From: Sphingomonadaceae bacterium
Lineage (GTDB): Bacteria; Pseudomonadota; Alphaproteobacteria; Sphingomonadales; Sphingomonadaceae
Direction of reading: 5' to 3'
DNA length: 64,000 nucleotides
NCBI GenBank assembly: GCA_024236195.1
Contig: JACKKZ010000003.1
Location: 186,001 to 250,000, forward strand
Positions within the stretch are counted from its first letter, which is position 1; each line of letters starts with the position of its first letter. This document shows, piece by piece, positions 16,691-25,193 of this stretch. Both the position numbers and the translations under genes were made by a program. Under the pieces are notes generated by a model. That model did no database searches. It was not told where the DNA came from and was given only the letters and a program-made list of their open reading frames with translations.

Positions 16691-18544
16691 CTATAGCCCC
16701 GCAGCCGTCGCGATCCAGAAGGTCAGCCCTGCCGACAAATATGCCAGCGCGAACAGATAGGCCAGCATGAAGGCAGGCCATTTCCAGCCATTCGTCTCTC
16801 GTCGCGCCACAGCAATGGTCGAAAGACATTGCGGCGCGAACACGAACCAGGCCAGGAAAGCCAGCGCCGTCGGCAGGCTCCAGCGGGTTGAAAGCGTTTG
16901 CGCCAACCCTTCCGCTTCGGCTTCTTCGTCCTCCGCATCGACAGCATAGGTCGTGGCCAGCGACGCCACGGCCACTTCACGCGCGGCCATGGCGGGGATG
17001 ATCGACAAGGCCATTTCACGATTGAAACCAATCGGTTCCACCACAACATGAAGGCCGGTTGCCAGCTTGCCCGCTATGGAAGCGTCCATCTGGCTTTCGC
17101 CCTCTTCCGCCTTGGGGAAGCTGAGCAGCACCCAAAGGATCACCGTCGCGGCGAAAATGATCGTGCCAGCACGGCGCAGGAACACCCATGCGCGCTGCCA
17201 CAGGCCGATCAGCAAATCCTTGATATGCGGAACCTGATAACGCGGCATTTCCATGATGAAACCGCTCGCTGCGCCCTTTGTCACCGACCGGCGCAATACC
17301 AGCGCCACTACCATCGCCCCAAGGATCCCGGCGACATAGAGCGCAAACAGCACCAGCCCTTGCAGCCCGATCGGGCCAGCAACCTTGCTGTTGGGGATGA
17401 AAGCCGCGATAATCACCGCATAGACCGGCAGCCGCGCCGAACAGGTCATCAGCGGTGCGACAAGGATGGTTGTCAAGCGGTCCTTGGGATCAGAGATACT
17501 CCGCGTCGCCATGATGCCGGGAATCGCGCAGGCAAAGCTGGACAGCAGCGGGATGAAACTGCGGCCAGACAGGCCGACAAATTGCATCATCCGGTCCATC
17601 AGGAAGGCCGCGCGCGCCATGTAGCCGCTGGATTCCATCAGCAGGATAAAGAAGAACAGGATCACGATCTGCGGCAGGAACACCACCACGGAGCCGACAC
17701 CCGCCAGCACCGCATCGGTCAGGAAATCGCGTAGCAGGCCCGCTGGCAATGCCTCCATAACCCAGCCGCTGATTGCACCCACCGCGCCATCCAGCGCATC
17801 GGCAAAGGGAGTAGCCCAGGCGAACACCGCCTGAAAAATTACGAACAGCAGGGCAAACAGGATCACCGGGCCTAGCCACGGATTGAGCAACACCTTGTCC
17901 AGCCCCGAATGGATGCGGTGTTCAGTGCTTTGCGAAAGGATCGCAGCCTTGGCGATGTTGCGTGCCGCCAGTCGCCGTTCCGGCAGGGTCAAATGCGGCT
18001 GTTGGTGATCGGCGGGATCGCGCGCCGCGCGCGCTTCAGCGTTATTGATCGCCCAGACGAGGTCCGCAATGCCGCGGCGACGCACCGCCACGGTGGGGAT
18101 CACCGGCACACCCAGTGCTTCCGAGAGCGCCGACGAATCCAGCACCAGCCCATCCCGTTCCGCCAGGTCCATCATATTGAGCGCGACCACAGTCGGGCGG
18201 CCCAGCGCCAGCACTTCCTGCGCGAAAACCAAATGCTGTTCGAGATTGGCCGCATCGAGCACCAGCACCAGCACTTCAGGCTGGGCCTCCCCCTCCAGCT
18301 CGCCATGGACGACCTTGCGGGTGACCTCTTCATCGGGGCTGCTGGCATCGAAGCTGTAGCTTCCCGGAAGGTCGATCAGTTCCAGCGGTTCGCCATTGGG
18401 AAGTGCCAGCCGACCAGCCTTGCGCTCAACCGTAACCCCTGGATAGTTCGCGATTTTCTGCCGCGCGCCAGTCAGCATGTTGAACAGCGCGCTCTTGCCC
18501 GCATTGGGGTTGCCCACCAGCGCTGCCGTGCGAATGCGGGTCAT
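16691..18544 (-). CDS. feoB: Ferrous iron transporter FeoB
   Basis: GTPase-linked Fe2+ permease of the inner membrane, 617 residues. The N-terminal G domain has G1 VGNPNAGKSALFN, the G2 region NYPGVTVE, G3 DLPGSYSF and G4 NMMD. A helical spacer leads to the membrane part with repeated Gate-like segments (VVFLPQIVILFFFILLMESSGYMARAAF and later FAPQCLSTIAVARRET). The start ATG at 18544 lies one base after the feoA stop, so the two are one operon. FeoB proteins are often longer (700-800 residues); this short form is common in alphaproteobacteria. Confidence 0.96.
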   Translation of the reverse strand: MTRIRTAALVGNPNAGKSALFNMLTGARQKIANYPGVTVERKAGRLALPNGEPLELIDLPGSYSFDASSPDEEVTRKVVHGELEGEAQPEVLVLVLDAANLEQHLVFAQEVLALGRPTVVALNMMDLAERDGLVLDSSALSEALGVPVIPTVAVRRRGIADLVWAINNAEARAARDPADHQQPHLTLPERRLAARNIAKAAILSQSTEHRIHSGLDKVLLNPWLGPVILFALLFVIFQAVFAWATPFADALDGAVGAISGWVMEALPAGLLRDFLTDAVLAGVGSVVVFLPQIVILFFFILLMESSGYMARAAFLMDRMMQFVGLSGRSFIPLLSSFACAIPGIMATRSISDPKDRLTTILVAPLMTCSARLPVYAVIIAAFIPNSKVAGPIGLQGLVLFALYVAGILGAMVVALVLRRSVTKGAASGFIMEMPRYQVPHIKDLLIGLWQRAWVFLRRAGTIIFAATVILWVLLSFPKAEEGESQMDASIAGKLATGLHVVVEPIGFNREMALSIIPAMAAREVAVASLATTYAVDAEDEEAEAEGLAQTLSTRWSLPTALAFLAWFVFAPQCLSTIAVARRETNGWKWPAFMLAYLFALAYLSAGLTFWIATAAGL

Positions 18545-18545
18545 G

Positions 18546-18791
18546 TCAGGCCTGGCCCACCTGCACGGCCATGGCACGGGCATGTTTGCGCCGCATTGCC
18601 ACTGTCATGCGCCCGACCACCACGGCCAGCGGATCGCGCCCGCCGAACACGCCAGCATGGGCCAGCGCCACCTCTGCCCCTTCATCCAGCCCCAGCGCGC
18701 GCAGTCGCTTGGCTTCGTCAGGCGCGAGCAGGCTCCAATCAACCGAAGTAATGGTCGCCTGCTGGCCACGCTGGAGATCGTCGAGAGTCAT
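18546..18791 (-). CDS. feoA: Ferrous iron transport protein A
   Basis: Small SH3-like cytosolic partner of FeoB, 81 residues. The motif RLRALGLDEGAEVALAHAGVFGGRDPLAVVVGR is typical of FeoA. It precedes feoB by one base and has a Fur-like palindrome about 30 bases upstream of its start. Confidence 0.92.
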   Translation of the reverse strand: MTLDDLQRGQQATITSVDWSLLAPDEAKRLRALGLDEGAEVALAHAGVFGGRDPLAVVVGRMTVAMRRKHARAMAVQVGQA

Positions 18792-18820
18792 GCGACTCCG
18801 CTGCCAGACTGCGCCAGCAA

Positions 18821-18841
18821 TTGCAACTGATTATCAATAAG
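18821..18841 (-). promoter_or_regulatory. Probable Fur box upstream of feoAB
   Basis: The plus strand reads TTGCAACTGATTATCAATA, an AT-rich imperfect palindrome around TGATTATCA in otherwise GC-rich DNA, 30 bases upstream of feoA. The half-site TGATAATCA read on the feo strand matches the Fur consensus half (GATAAT). Iron-dependent repression of feoAB is known biology; binding here is inference. Confidence 0.6.
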
Positions 18842-18926
18842 AGAAAGCACCATGGTAATTTCATGGCGCGCGGGTGGACACAGGTCTTTGTCCGAACGCA
18901 AAATTACCCGGTTCCTCGAAAGGGTT

Positions 18927-19583
18927 TCAGCGCGCCGGGTAACGCAAGCGGCCGAGGAAGCGCACGGGGCTGAAATACTCGCGCTCGCTGTTTAGCAATT
19001 TCGCCTTGGTCTTCTCGAACTTCATCACGCCGTCGATCCGGCGATCAAGGAAGGCGCGCGTTTCCGCCTTGTCGTCGCTTTCATCGTCGATGAACACCGC
19101 CAGCGTTGCCGAATAGATCCCGGCGAGGATCGTGCGCTTGGTATAATGGTTATAATCGGTCGCCGTATCACCAGCCAGCCGCCACATTGCATCGGCGCTG
19201 TGCCACGCGGTCTTGAGCGCGCGGCGGGCATTGCGCGGCATGGCCATGATCGCCAGCGCGCGGCGCAGCGCCTCTTCCTTGCCCCGCGCCTGATCCAGCC
19301 GGAACTGCACCAGCACCCGGATCCGCTCGCGGATCTTCATCGTGGCGAGCTTCTCCGCCGGCAGCTCGCGCGCCATCGCGGCATCAACAGTCTCGATCCA
19401 GGCACTGATCATGTCCATCGCGCCGCCCGGAAAAGCCAGCCGGGCCACGGCAAGGTCAACCCCGCCCTGGTTCGCCGCCTCGGCCAGCGCTGCATCACCC
19501 CAACCGTCAAAAATTGCCGAATCCGCGATGGCCGGAGCCAGCGCGAGGCGCAATTCATCAAGCGTGAGGTCAGCCATGTCCAT
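18927..19583 (-). CDS. COQ9-family ubiquinone biosynthesis protein
   Basis: The 218-residue protein has the COQ9 layout: an N-terminal TetR-like helical bundle (LTLDELRLALAPAIADSAIFDGWGDAALAEAA) and a C-terminal part with AWHSADAMWRLAGDTATDYNHYTKRTILAGIYSATLAVFIDD in blocks, the lipid-binding COQ9 signature. COQ9 presents quinone intermediates to the Coq7 hydroxylase, and alphaproteobacterial homologues are known. No other ubi/coq gene is nearby. The downstream feo genes are on the same strand but have their own promoter region. Confidence 0.88.
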   Translation of the reverse strand: MDMADLTLDELRLALAPAIADSAIFDGWGDAALAEAANQGGVDLAVARLAFPGGAMDMISAWIETVDAAMARELPAEKLATMKIRERIRVLVQFRLDQARGKEEALRRALAIMAMPRNARRALKTAWHSADAMWRLAGDTATDYNHYTKRTILAGIYSATLAVFIDDESDDKAETRAFLDRRIDGVMKFEKTKAKLLNSEREYFSPVRFLGRLRYPAR

Positions 19584-19585
19584 GG

Positions 19586-20221
19586 TCAGAAACTGGGCCC
19601 GTATGATTTTGCTTGCGGCATGTTCTTGCGCTCTTCATCGGCGCGTTCGATCTCTTCCAGCATGCTGGAGCTGCGCCCCATCAAGGTTGCATAGTCACGG
19701 GCGGAACGGCCGGAATTGTCATTGCGTTCCGCATCTGCCCCCTTGGACAGCAGCAGCCGCACCATGGCTACGTCGCGGCGGTGCACAGCCGCGATCAGCG
19801 GCGTTTCGCCTGCATCATTGGCGACATCGGTGCGCGCGCCCGCGTCAATCAGCGCTTCCACACCTTCCACAAAGCCGAGACTGACAGCCAGCATCAGCGG
19901 GGTGACGCCCTTCTTGTCGGCAATATTCGGATTGGCGCCCTTTTGCGAAAGGAACTGGATCCAGATCACGTCGCGCCGGGCGGTCACGATATGAAGTGCG
20001 GTCTCACCCGAAGTGATATCACGCGCATTGATCACGGTTGTGCCGGGCTGGTTGAGCGCGTCGGTCACTTCATCCCCATTACGGTCTTTCACCGCCTTGA
20101 GGAATTCGTACCCGTCCGAGAACATTTGCGCCCCGGCGGGGACGGTTACCAGCAGCGCCGCTGTCGCTGCGATCAAAGCATGTTTGCGGAAAAAGGGACG
20201 TGCCACCTTTCCAGCCTCCAA
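19586..20221 (-). CDS. Exported ankyrin-repeat protein
   Basis: The 211-residue protein has a signal peptide (ALIAATAALLVTVPAGAQ, about residues 15-32) followed by about four ankyrin repeats. Clear units are GETALHIVTARRDVIWIQFLSQKGANPN, KGVTPLMLAVSLGFVEGVEALIDAGAR and GETPLIAAVHRRDVAMVRLLLSKGAD. The signal suggests a periplasmic protein-binding role; no partner can be named. It sits 2 bases upstream of the COQ9 gene on the same strand and is divergent from the SCO1-like gene. Confidence 0.85.
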   Translation of the reverse strand: MEAGKVARPFFRKHALIAATAALLVTVPAGAQMFSDGYEFLKAVKDRNGDEVTDALNQPGTTVINARDITSGETALHIVTARRDVIWIQFLSQKGANPNIADKKGVTPLMLAVSLGFVEGVEALIDAGARTDVANDAGETPLIAAVHRRDVAMVRLLLSKGADAERNDNSGRSARDYATLMGRSSSMLEEIERADEERKNMPQAKSYGPSF

Positions 20222-20274
20222 TTATTACCTAGTTAGGGACTCGAATGTCCTTGTCCAAGATCGGTTAGCAGAGC

Positions 20275-20910
20275 ATGAACCAGTCCGCCATGCCCCCATT
20301 GTTTTCTCGTCCGCTTAACCTGCTGGCCACGCTCGGGGTTCCCGCGCTTGCCCTCGCGCTGGCTGCGTGTAGCCCGCAAGGCGACGGCACTACGGAAGAG
20401 CCCCCGCTGGCCGGTGCGCCGATTGGCGGCGATTTCGAACTCACCAATAGCAAGGGTGAGACAGTGCGCTGGGCGGATTTCCGCGGCAAATGGACTATAG
20501 TCTATTTCGGCTATGCTTATTGCCCTGATATCTGCCCCACCGATGTCCAGCGCACGATCCAGGGCCTGCGCCTGTTCGAGAAGGATGACGCGGCGCGGGC
20601 AGCGATGATCCAGCCTGTCTTCATCTCCGTCGATCCGGAGCGTGACACACCCGAAGTGGTGGGCGAATTCACCAGCGCCTTTTCCGACAAGCTGATGGGC
20701 CTGACCGGCACACCGGAGCAGGTCAAGCAGGCAGGTGATGCCTTCCGCGTCTATTATAATCGCGGCGAAGAAACGGGTGGCGGTGGCTATTTGGTGGACC
20801 ACACCAACATCACCTACCTGTTCGATCCGGAGGGCAAGCCCATTGCTACCCTGCCCACTGACCAGGGACCGGAAGCGATTGCCGCCGAGCTGGACAAATG
20901 GGTGAAGTAA
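20275..20910 (+). CDS. SCO1/SenC-family copper chaperone lipoprotein
   Basis: The 211-residue protein has an N-terminal lipoprotein signal (LATLGVPALALALAAC; cysteine of LAAC) and a thioredoxin-like domain with the copper-binding CxxxC in YAYCPDICPTDVQRT and the distal histidine in VDHTNITYLF. SCO proteins deliver copper to or reduce the CuA site of cytochrome c oxidase. Length and all three metal ligands are intact. Its stop overlaps the start of the next gene by about 13 bases. Confidence 0.93.
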   Translation: MNQSAMPPLFSRPLNLLATLGVPALALALAACSPQGDGTTEEPPLAGAPIGGDFELTNSKGETVRWADFRGKWTIVYFGYAYCPDICPTDVQRTIQGLRLFEKDDAARAAMIQPVFISVDPERDTPEVVGEFTSAFSDKLMGLTGTPEQVKQAGDAFRVYYNRGEETGGGGYLVDHTNITYLFDPEGKPIATLPTDQGPEAIAAELDKWVK

Positions 20911-21341
20911 GAGACCGTTTCTGGGAGCTGCCGCTCGAGCAGCTGACCCGGCCGGAATGGGAAGCCTTGTGCGATGGCTGCGGGCGGTGTTGCCTGCACA
21001 AGCTCGAAGATGCCGATACCGGCGCTATCGAACACACCAATGTCGCCTGCATGTTGCTCGACACCAAGACCGCGCAATGCAGCAATTATCGCAACCGCAA
21101 GGCCTTTGTGCCCGATTGCCTGCGTCTGACGGCAAAGCTGGTTCATGAAGTCAGCTGGCTACCCAAGAGCTGCGCATACCGCTTGCGTGCGGATGGCAAA
21201 CCCCTGTTCGATTGGCACCCGCTGGTCTCTGGCGACCCGGATTCGGTGCGCCGCGCGGGCATTTCCGTTGCCGGGCGTGTCGTGAGCGAGAATGACGCCG
21301 GACCGCTGGAACACCATATCGTCGAATGGGACGAGGCGTGA
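20898..21341 (+). CDS. YcgN-family cysteine-cluster protein (UPF0260)
   Basis: The 147-residue protein has an N-terminal cysteine cluster (CDGCGRCCLHKLED), then CMLLDTKTAQCSNY and PDCLRLTA, the pattern of the YkgJ/YcgN zinc- or iron-chelating family. The C-terminal part (WLPKSCAYRLRADGKPL followed by WHPLVSGDP) is the YcgN subfamily signature. The biochemical role is unknown. It overlaps the SCO1-like gene at its start and the peptidase gene at its end, so the three are probably one transcript. Confidence 0.9.
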   Translation: MGEVRDRFWELPLEQLTRPEWEALCDGCGRCCLHKLEDADTGAIEHTNVACMLLDTKTAQCSNYRNRKAFVPDCLRLTAKLVHEVSWLPKSCAYRLRADGKPLFDWHPLVSGDPDSVRRAGISVAGRVVSENDAGPLEHHIVEWDEA

Positions 21342-22060
21342 TCGACTGGCTCCGACGGGCCTCTGCCGACCCGGTTGTGGAGCTGGCGGGGCGCAGCTTG
21401 CCCATCGCACTTCGCCGCCATCCGACTGCGCGCCGCCTGACCATGCGGCTGGCCCCCGATGGCAGCGAAGTGCGGGTGACCATGCCCAAATACTGCCCCA
21501 GCCGAGAAGCGCTCAACTTCGTGGAAGCGCGGCGGGACTGGCTGGAACAGCAACTGGAAAAACTTGCCCCGCAGGCCGTCTTCACCGCAAGCAGCCCGAT
21601 CCCCTATCGCGGCAAAGACCTGACCCTCAACTGGCAGGAACGCGCGCCGCGCCGGGCCAAGCTGGTCAATGGCGCGCTGTATGTGGGCGGACCGGAAGAG
21701 GGGCTGGCCAAACGAGTCCAGCGCTGGCTGGAAAGCGAAGCGCTCGGGCTGCTGCAAGCGGATCTGGCGCATTACTGCCAGCGCGCCGCCCTGCCCGCCC
21801 CCGCCTTGCGCCTGAGCCGGGCCCAGCGCCGCTGGGGCAGTTGCTCCACCAGCGGGACGGTGCGGATCAACTGGCGCCTGGTGATGGCCCCGGACCATGT
21901 GCGGCGGTCAGTCGTGGCGCATGAAGTCGCGCATCTTGTCCATTTCGACCATAGTCCGGCCTTCCATGCGCTGCTGGGCGAGCTGTTTGAAGAGGACATC
22001 AAACGGTCCGACCGCTGGCTCAAAAGCGAAGGGCGCAGCCTCTACAATCTGCTTGGCTAA
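21338..22060 (+). CDS. YgjP-like (M48-type) metallopeptidase domain protein
   Basis: The 240-residue protein has the zinc motif VVAHEVAHLVHFDHSPAF (HExxH, third ligand in the following HxxxF segment) and the family block RWGSCSTSGTVRINWRLVMAP. These are the hallmarks of the YgjP/UTP-associated metallopeptidase (DUF45) family. The start is taken at GTG 21338, which overlaps the previous stop as GTGA; an ATG at 21326 would add four residues. Its substrate is unknown. Confidence 0.88.
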   Translation: MIDWLRRASADPVVELAGRSLPIALRRHPTARRLTMRLAPDGSEVRVTMPKYCPSREALNFVEARRDWLEQQLEKLAPQAVFTASSPIPYRGKDLTLNWQERAPRRAKLVNGALYVGGPEEGLAKRVQRWLESEALGLLQADLAHYCQRAALPAPALRLSRAQRRWGSCSTSGTVRINWRLVMAPDHVRRSVVAHEVAHLVHFDHSPAFHALLGELFEEDIKRSDRWLKSEGRSLYNLLG

Positions 22061-22115
22061 TACTAAGGTTGTATACGTAACCAGTCGTTAACCCTGATCG
22101 GCGAAAATCAGGGCC

Positions 22116-22724
22116 ATGATCCGCTTCGCCGCCCTGATTGTGGCTGCGCTATTCATCGCCAGCCTCCCCGCTGCCCCGGCAGCGGCGCAAGGCGCATGCC
22201 CGTTTTGCGATACCAATCCGCCCGGAAACGGCGGTGCCAATGGAGGTGGCCGCCCCGGCAACGGCCCCGGATCACCCGGTAATGGCAATGGCAACGGAAA
22301 CGGAAACGGAAACGGAAACGGGAATGGCCAGACCGCAGACCTGACCATCGAAACCGATATTGATTTCGGGCGACTGGTTACCTTTGGCAGCGGCCCCGGC
22401 ACGGTCGTGATCGACTTGCAAACCGGCACCCGGCTGGTCACCGGCGGACTGGACGAGCTGGGCGGATTGCCCATGGCTGGCCGTGCAGTCATTACCGGCC
22501 GCCCCATGAGCGTGGTGCGCGTAACCTTTCCCGACAGCATTACCATGAGCGACATTTCCGGCAACACCGCAACCCTGCGCGATTTCAGCACAGACCTGCC
22601 AGCATTGCCGGTGCTGGATACAAGTGGCACTCTGACATTCAACTTCACCGGGCGACTGGTGGCAGATCAGGTGCAAGGCGGCGATTATCGCGGGCGCATT
22701 CCGATCAGCGTCGCTTACGACTGA
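22116..22724 (+). CDS. Secreted DUF4402-type protein with Asn-Gly repeat
   Basis: The 202-residue protein has a signal peptide (residues 1-25, IVAALFIASLPAAPAAAQ), a Gly/Pro/Asn-rich low-complexity segment and, from about residue 80, a DUF4402-like beta domain (DFGRLVTFGSGPGTVVIDLQTGTR, then TGRPMSVVRVTFPDS, ending GRIPISVAYD). DUF4402 proteins are abundant in sphingomonads and are suspected surface or pilus-like components. A CPFC pair lies just after the signal cleavage site. Confidence 0.8.
   Translation: MIRFAALIVAALFIASLPAAPAAAQGACPFCDTNPPGNGGANGGGRPGNGPGSPGNGNGNGNGNGNGNGNGQTADLTIETDIDFGRLVTFGSGPGTVVIDLQTGTRLVTGGLDELGGLPMAGRAVITGRPMSVVRVTFPDSITMSDISGNTATLRDFSTDLPALPVLDTSGTLTFNFTGRLVADQVQGGDYRGRIPISVAYD
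22281..22328. repeat. Hexanucleotide tandem repeat (8 units) inside the DUF4402 gene
   Basis: Eight consecutive 6-bp units (AATGGC, AACGGA and close variants) encode (Asn-Gly)x8. The unit length keeps the frame, so copy-number change would alter linker length only. Confidence 0.85.
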
Positions 22725-22776
22725 CGCACAAGCATCCCCACTGGCGAAATCGCGCGCAAGCGCCTATCTTGCCTCC

Positions 22777-23247
22777 ATGAGCCTAGTCAGCCGCATGAAT
22801 CCTGGCCCCGGATTTGCCGATTTCTGGCATGAATTCCGCAGGCCCAACCCCTATCGCTGGCCGATCCTCGGCCTGTCCGTGCTGATGACATCGCTGCTGC
22901 TGTTCAAGATTACCACGGATACAGTGCCGATCCCGCCGGAGCGCCCCAAGGTAACTTACATTACCTCCTTCCCTGAGGGCCGGAGTGACGCCGAAATCCT
23001 CGCCTCGAATATCGAAAACCAGAAGCGGCAAGATGAACGCCGTGCGCTGGAGCAAGAGCAGATCGAGAAGCGCAAGGAAATCTACCGCTCGATTGGCCGC
23101 GCGACCGGGCTCGACGTGGACGAGATGGAACGCAAGATCGCAGAAGAGGAAGCGCGCGAAGCGGCAGAGAAAGAAGCCAGTATGCGCCGCGTCCTGAGCG
23201 AAGGCCAGCCCACCGGGGACCAGCCCGTTGCAGACATTACCGAGTGA
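22777..23247 (+). CDS. Single-pass membrane protein with coiled coil, unknown function
   Basis: The 156-residue protein has a cytoplasmic N-terminus (GFADFWHEFRRPNPYRW), one membrane helix at about 28-45 (WPILGLSVLMTSLLLFKI) and a long charged helical region from about 80 to 140 (EILASNIENQKRQDERRALEQEQIEKRKE) that should form a coiled coil. I do not recognise a named family. It overlaps the ribD start by 20 bases, so co-expression with ribD is likely. Confidence 0.78.
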   Translation: MSLVSRMNPGPGFADFWHEFRRPNPYRWPILGLSVLMTSLLLFKITTDTVPIPPERPKVTYITSFPEGRSDAEILASNIENQKRQDERRALEQEQIEKRKEIYRSIGRATGLDVDEMERKIAEEEAREAAEKEASMRRVLSEGQPTGDQPVADITE

Positions 23248-24202
23248 CGCAGACTGGCTGGCGGCGGCGGCACGGCTCTCCGCGCGGGGGCGTCCGCTTA
23301 GTCGACCCAACCCCGCCGTAGGCTGCATCCTTGTAAAGGACGGGATCGTCGTCGGGCGCGGCTGGACCCAGGCCGGTGGCCGCCCCCATGCAGAAGCCAT
23401 GGCACTGGAAGCTGCCGGAAACGCTGCGCGCGGCGCGACGGCCTATGTCAGCCTCGAACCCTGCGCCCACAAGAGCGAACGCGGCCCGGCCTGTGCAGAC
23501 TTGCTCGCCGGATCAGGCGTTGCCGCTGTAATCGCCGGGGTTGAAGACCCGGACCCGCGCACCGCAGGTGACGGGATCAGGCGGCTCGCCTCCGCCGGGA
23601 TCAAGGCCCGGATCGTTCCCTCTGCCGATTGCGCAGCAAGCCTTGCAGGCTACCTTACCCGCCAACGCCTTGGGCGTCCGCATATCACGCTCAAGCTGGC
23701 CATGTCGCTGGATGGCTGCATTGCGCTGGCGAATGGAGAGAGCAAATGGATTACCGGCAGCGATGCCCGCGCCCATGTCCATGCCCGCCGCGCGCAAAGT
23801 GACGCTATCCTGGTTGGCGGCGAGACCTGGCGGGCGGATCGCCCCCGGCTCGATGTGCGCTTGCCCGGTCTGGAGGATCGCAGCCCGCGACGACTTGTGC
23901 TGACGCGCGGCGTCGCGCCAGCGGGGGTAAAAATAATCAACCGTCCCGAACAGGTCGAGCAACTCATTGATGTCCTCACTCTCTATGTGGAAGGCGGTGC
24001 AGGCACGGCGGCAGCATTCCTGCGCGCTGGGCTGGTTGACCGGATCGACCTCTACCGCGCACCTATTTTGATCGGCGGTGGTCGCCCGGCACTCGGTGAT
24101 TTCGGACTCGAAAGCCTTGCGAACGCCCATGGCCAATGGCGCATGACTGAGCGCCGCCAGCTTGGCAGTGACAGTTTCGAAGCCTATGAGCGCGTGACCT
24201 GA
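23228..24202 (+). CDS. ribD: Bifunctional riboflavin biosynthesis deaminase/reductase RibD
   Basis: Carries out the second and third steps of riboflavin synthesis. The N-terminal deaminase (about 1-145) has the zinc ligands in RPHAEAMALE and SLEPCAHKSERGPACADLL. The C-terminal reductase (about 150-324) begins HITLKLAMSLDGCIALANGESKWI in blocks and has ILVGGETWRADRPRLDVR. No ATG is available near the start; TTG at 23228 gives the expected N-terminus and overlaps the previous gene. ribE follows after 11 bases. Confidence 0.95.
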   Translation: MQTLPSDADWLAAAARLSARGRPLSRPNPAVGCILVKDGIVVGRGWTQAGGRPHAEAMALEAAGNAARGATAYVSLEPCAHKSERGPACADLLAGSGVAAVIAGVEDPDPRTAGDGIRRLASAGIKARIVPSADCAASLAGYLTRQRLGRPHITLKLAMSLDGCIALANGESKWITGSDARAHVHARRAQSDAILVGGETWRADRPRLDVRLPGLEDRSPRRLVLTRGVAPAGVKIINRPEQVEQLIDVLTLYVEGGAGTAAAFLRAGLVDRIDLYRAPILIGGGRPALGDFGLESLANAHGQWRMTERRQLGSDSFEAYERVT

Positions 24203-24213
24203 CAGGAGACCCC

Positions 24214-24831
24214 ATGTTCACCGGAATCGTCACCGCCATCGGCACAATTACCGCCAGCGAGCAGCGCGGCGACCGGCATGTCACCATTGCCTGCCCCTAT
24301 GACCCGGCGCAGATCGCCATTGGCGCTTCCATTGCGTGTTCAGGTGCCTGCATGACTGTGGTCGAGAAAGGCGGCACGGCGGGGGATGCGTGGTTCGCTG
24401 TGTCCGTCTCTGCGGAGAGCGTTTCCTGCACCGTCCCCGGCATGTGGGACGCAGGCAGCAAGCTCAACCTCGAACAGGCGCTACGGTTGGGTGACGAATT
24501 GGGCGGGCATATCGTGACCGGCCATGTCGATGCTGTGGGCCATCTGATTGGCCTCGCCTCAGAGGGCGAATCCACTCGCCTCACCATCGCCGCCCCACAG
24601 GACCTCGCCCCCTATATCGCGCCCAAGGGCTCGATCACTGTCAATGGCGTGTCGCTGACCGTCAATGAAGTGGCTGACCAGAGCGATGGCAGTGTGCATT
24701 TCGGCCTCAACATCATCCCGCATACGGCGGAAGTGACAACGCTGGGCTCATTCGCAGAAGGCGATGCGGTGAATCTGGAGATCGACACGATGGCGCGCTA
24801 TTTGCAGCGAATGGTTGCGCTGCGGGGGTGA
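24214..24831 (+). CDS. ribE: Riboflavin synthase alpha chain
   Basis: Converts two lumazine molecules to riboflavin. The 205-residue protein is made of two homologous lumazine-binding barrels: the first begins MFTGIVTAIGTI and has GACMTVVE, the second has GHIVTGHVDAVG, SITVNGVSLTVNEV and EGDAVNLEIDTMARYL. An AGGAG site precedes the ATG. ribBA and ribH are not in the window. I saw no FMN riboswitch upstream of ribD or ribE. Confidence 0.96.
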   Translation: MFTGIVTAIGTITASEQRGDRHVTIACPYDPAQIAIGASIACSGACMTVVEKGGTAGDAWFAVSVSAESVSCTVPGMWDAGSKLNLEQALRLGDELGGHIVTGHVDAVGHLIGLASEGESTRLTIAAPQDLAPYIAPKGSITVNGVSLTVNEVADQSDGSVHFGLNIIPHTAEVTTLGSFAEGDAVNLEIDTMARYLQRMVALRG

Positions 24832-24852
24832 GCGGGTCCGAGAGGCTGGAAA

Positions 24853-24974
24853 CCCTCATCCAGGCTGCGCCATCCTTCTCCCACCGGGAGAAGGAGTTAG
24901 CCCCAAAACCTTCTCCTCTGGGGAGAAGGATACGAAGACTTGTCGCGCAGCGACTAGTCGGAGTTGGATAAGGG
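24853..24974. repeat. REP-like intergenic repeat with nested hairpins
   Basis: The 362-base gap between ribE and the aminotransferase contains an imperfect palindromic unit. Its outer arms are CCCTCATCCA (24853) and TTGGATAAGGG (24964-24974). Inside are two perfect hairpins built from CCTTCTCC and GGAGAAGG (24874-24894 and 24909-24929) and a third small one (GTCGC/GCGAC, near 24942-24954). Intergenic repeats with this CCTTCTCCC-GGGAGAAGG core are common in several proteobacteria. Nothing else was recognised from 24975 to 25193. Confidence 0.7.
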
Positions 24975-25193
24975 GCGACGAACTCACTGTAAGGCGAGAA
25001 GCCATCCCATTTTCCTACACCGTCTCCGCCTGCTACCCCGCAAGCGGTTCTTTCCCATGGTCGAAAAAAGCACCCGCGCCGGCGAGAGCAGGCGCGCTGA
25101 CGCACCCGAAGGTTTTTCGCCTTTGGACAGTGTTCCATGTGTTCCACTTGCTCAGCTTTCTCATCCGAAAGCTGAACAGCAGAGTACGCGGAC

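Noticed and set aside
23100..24213. FMN riboswitch upstream of ribD or ribE
   Set aside because: No space or conserved stem set; both genes begin within or next to the preceding coding region.
25156..25177. Hairpin CAGCTTTC-GAAAGCTG after the aminotransferase gene as a terminator
   Set aside because: No T-run on the minus-strand side; too weak to call.
24832..25193. Open frames of 107-193 codons on both strands
   Set aside because: They cover REP-like hairpins and have no domain or start signal.
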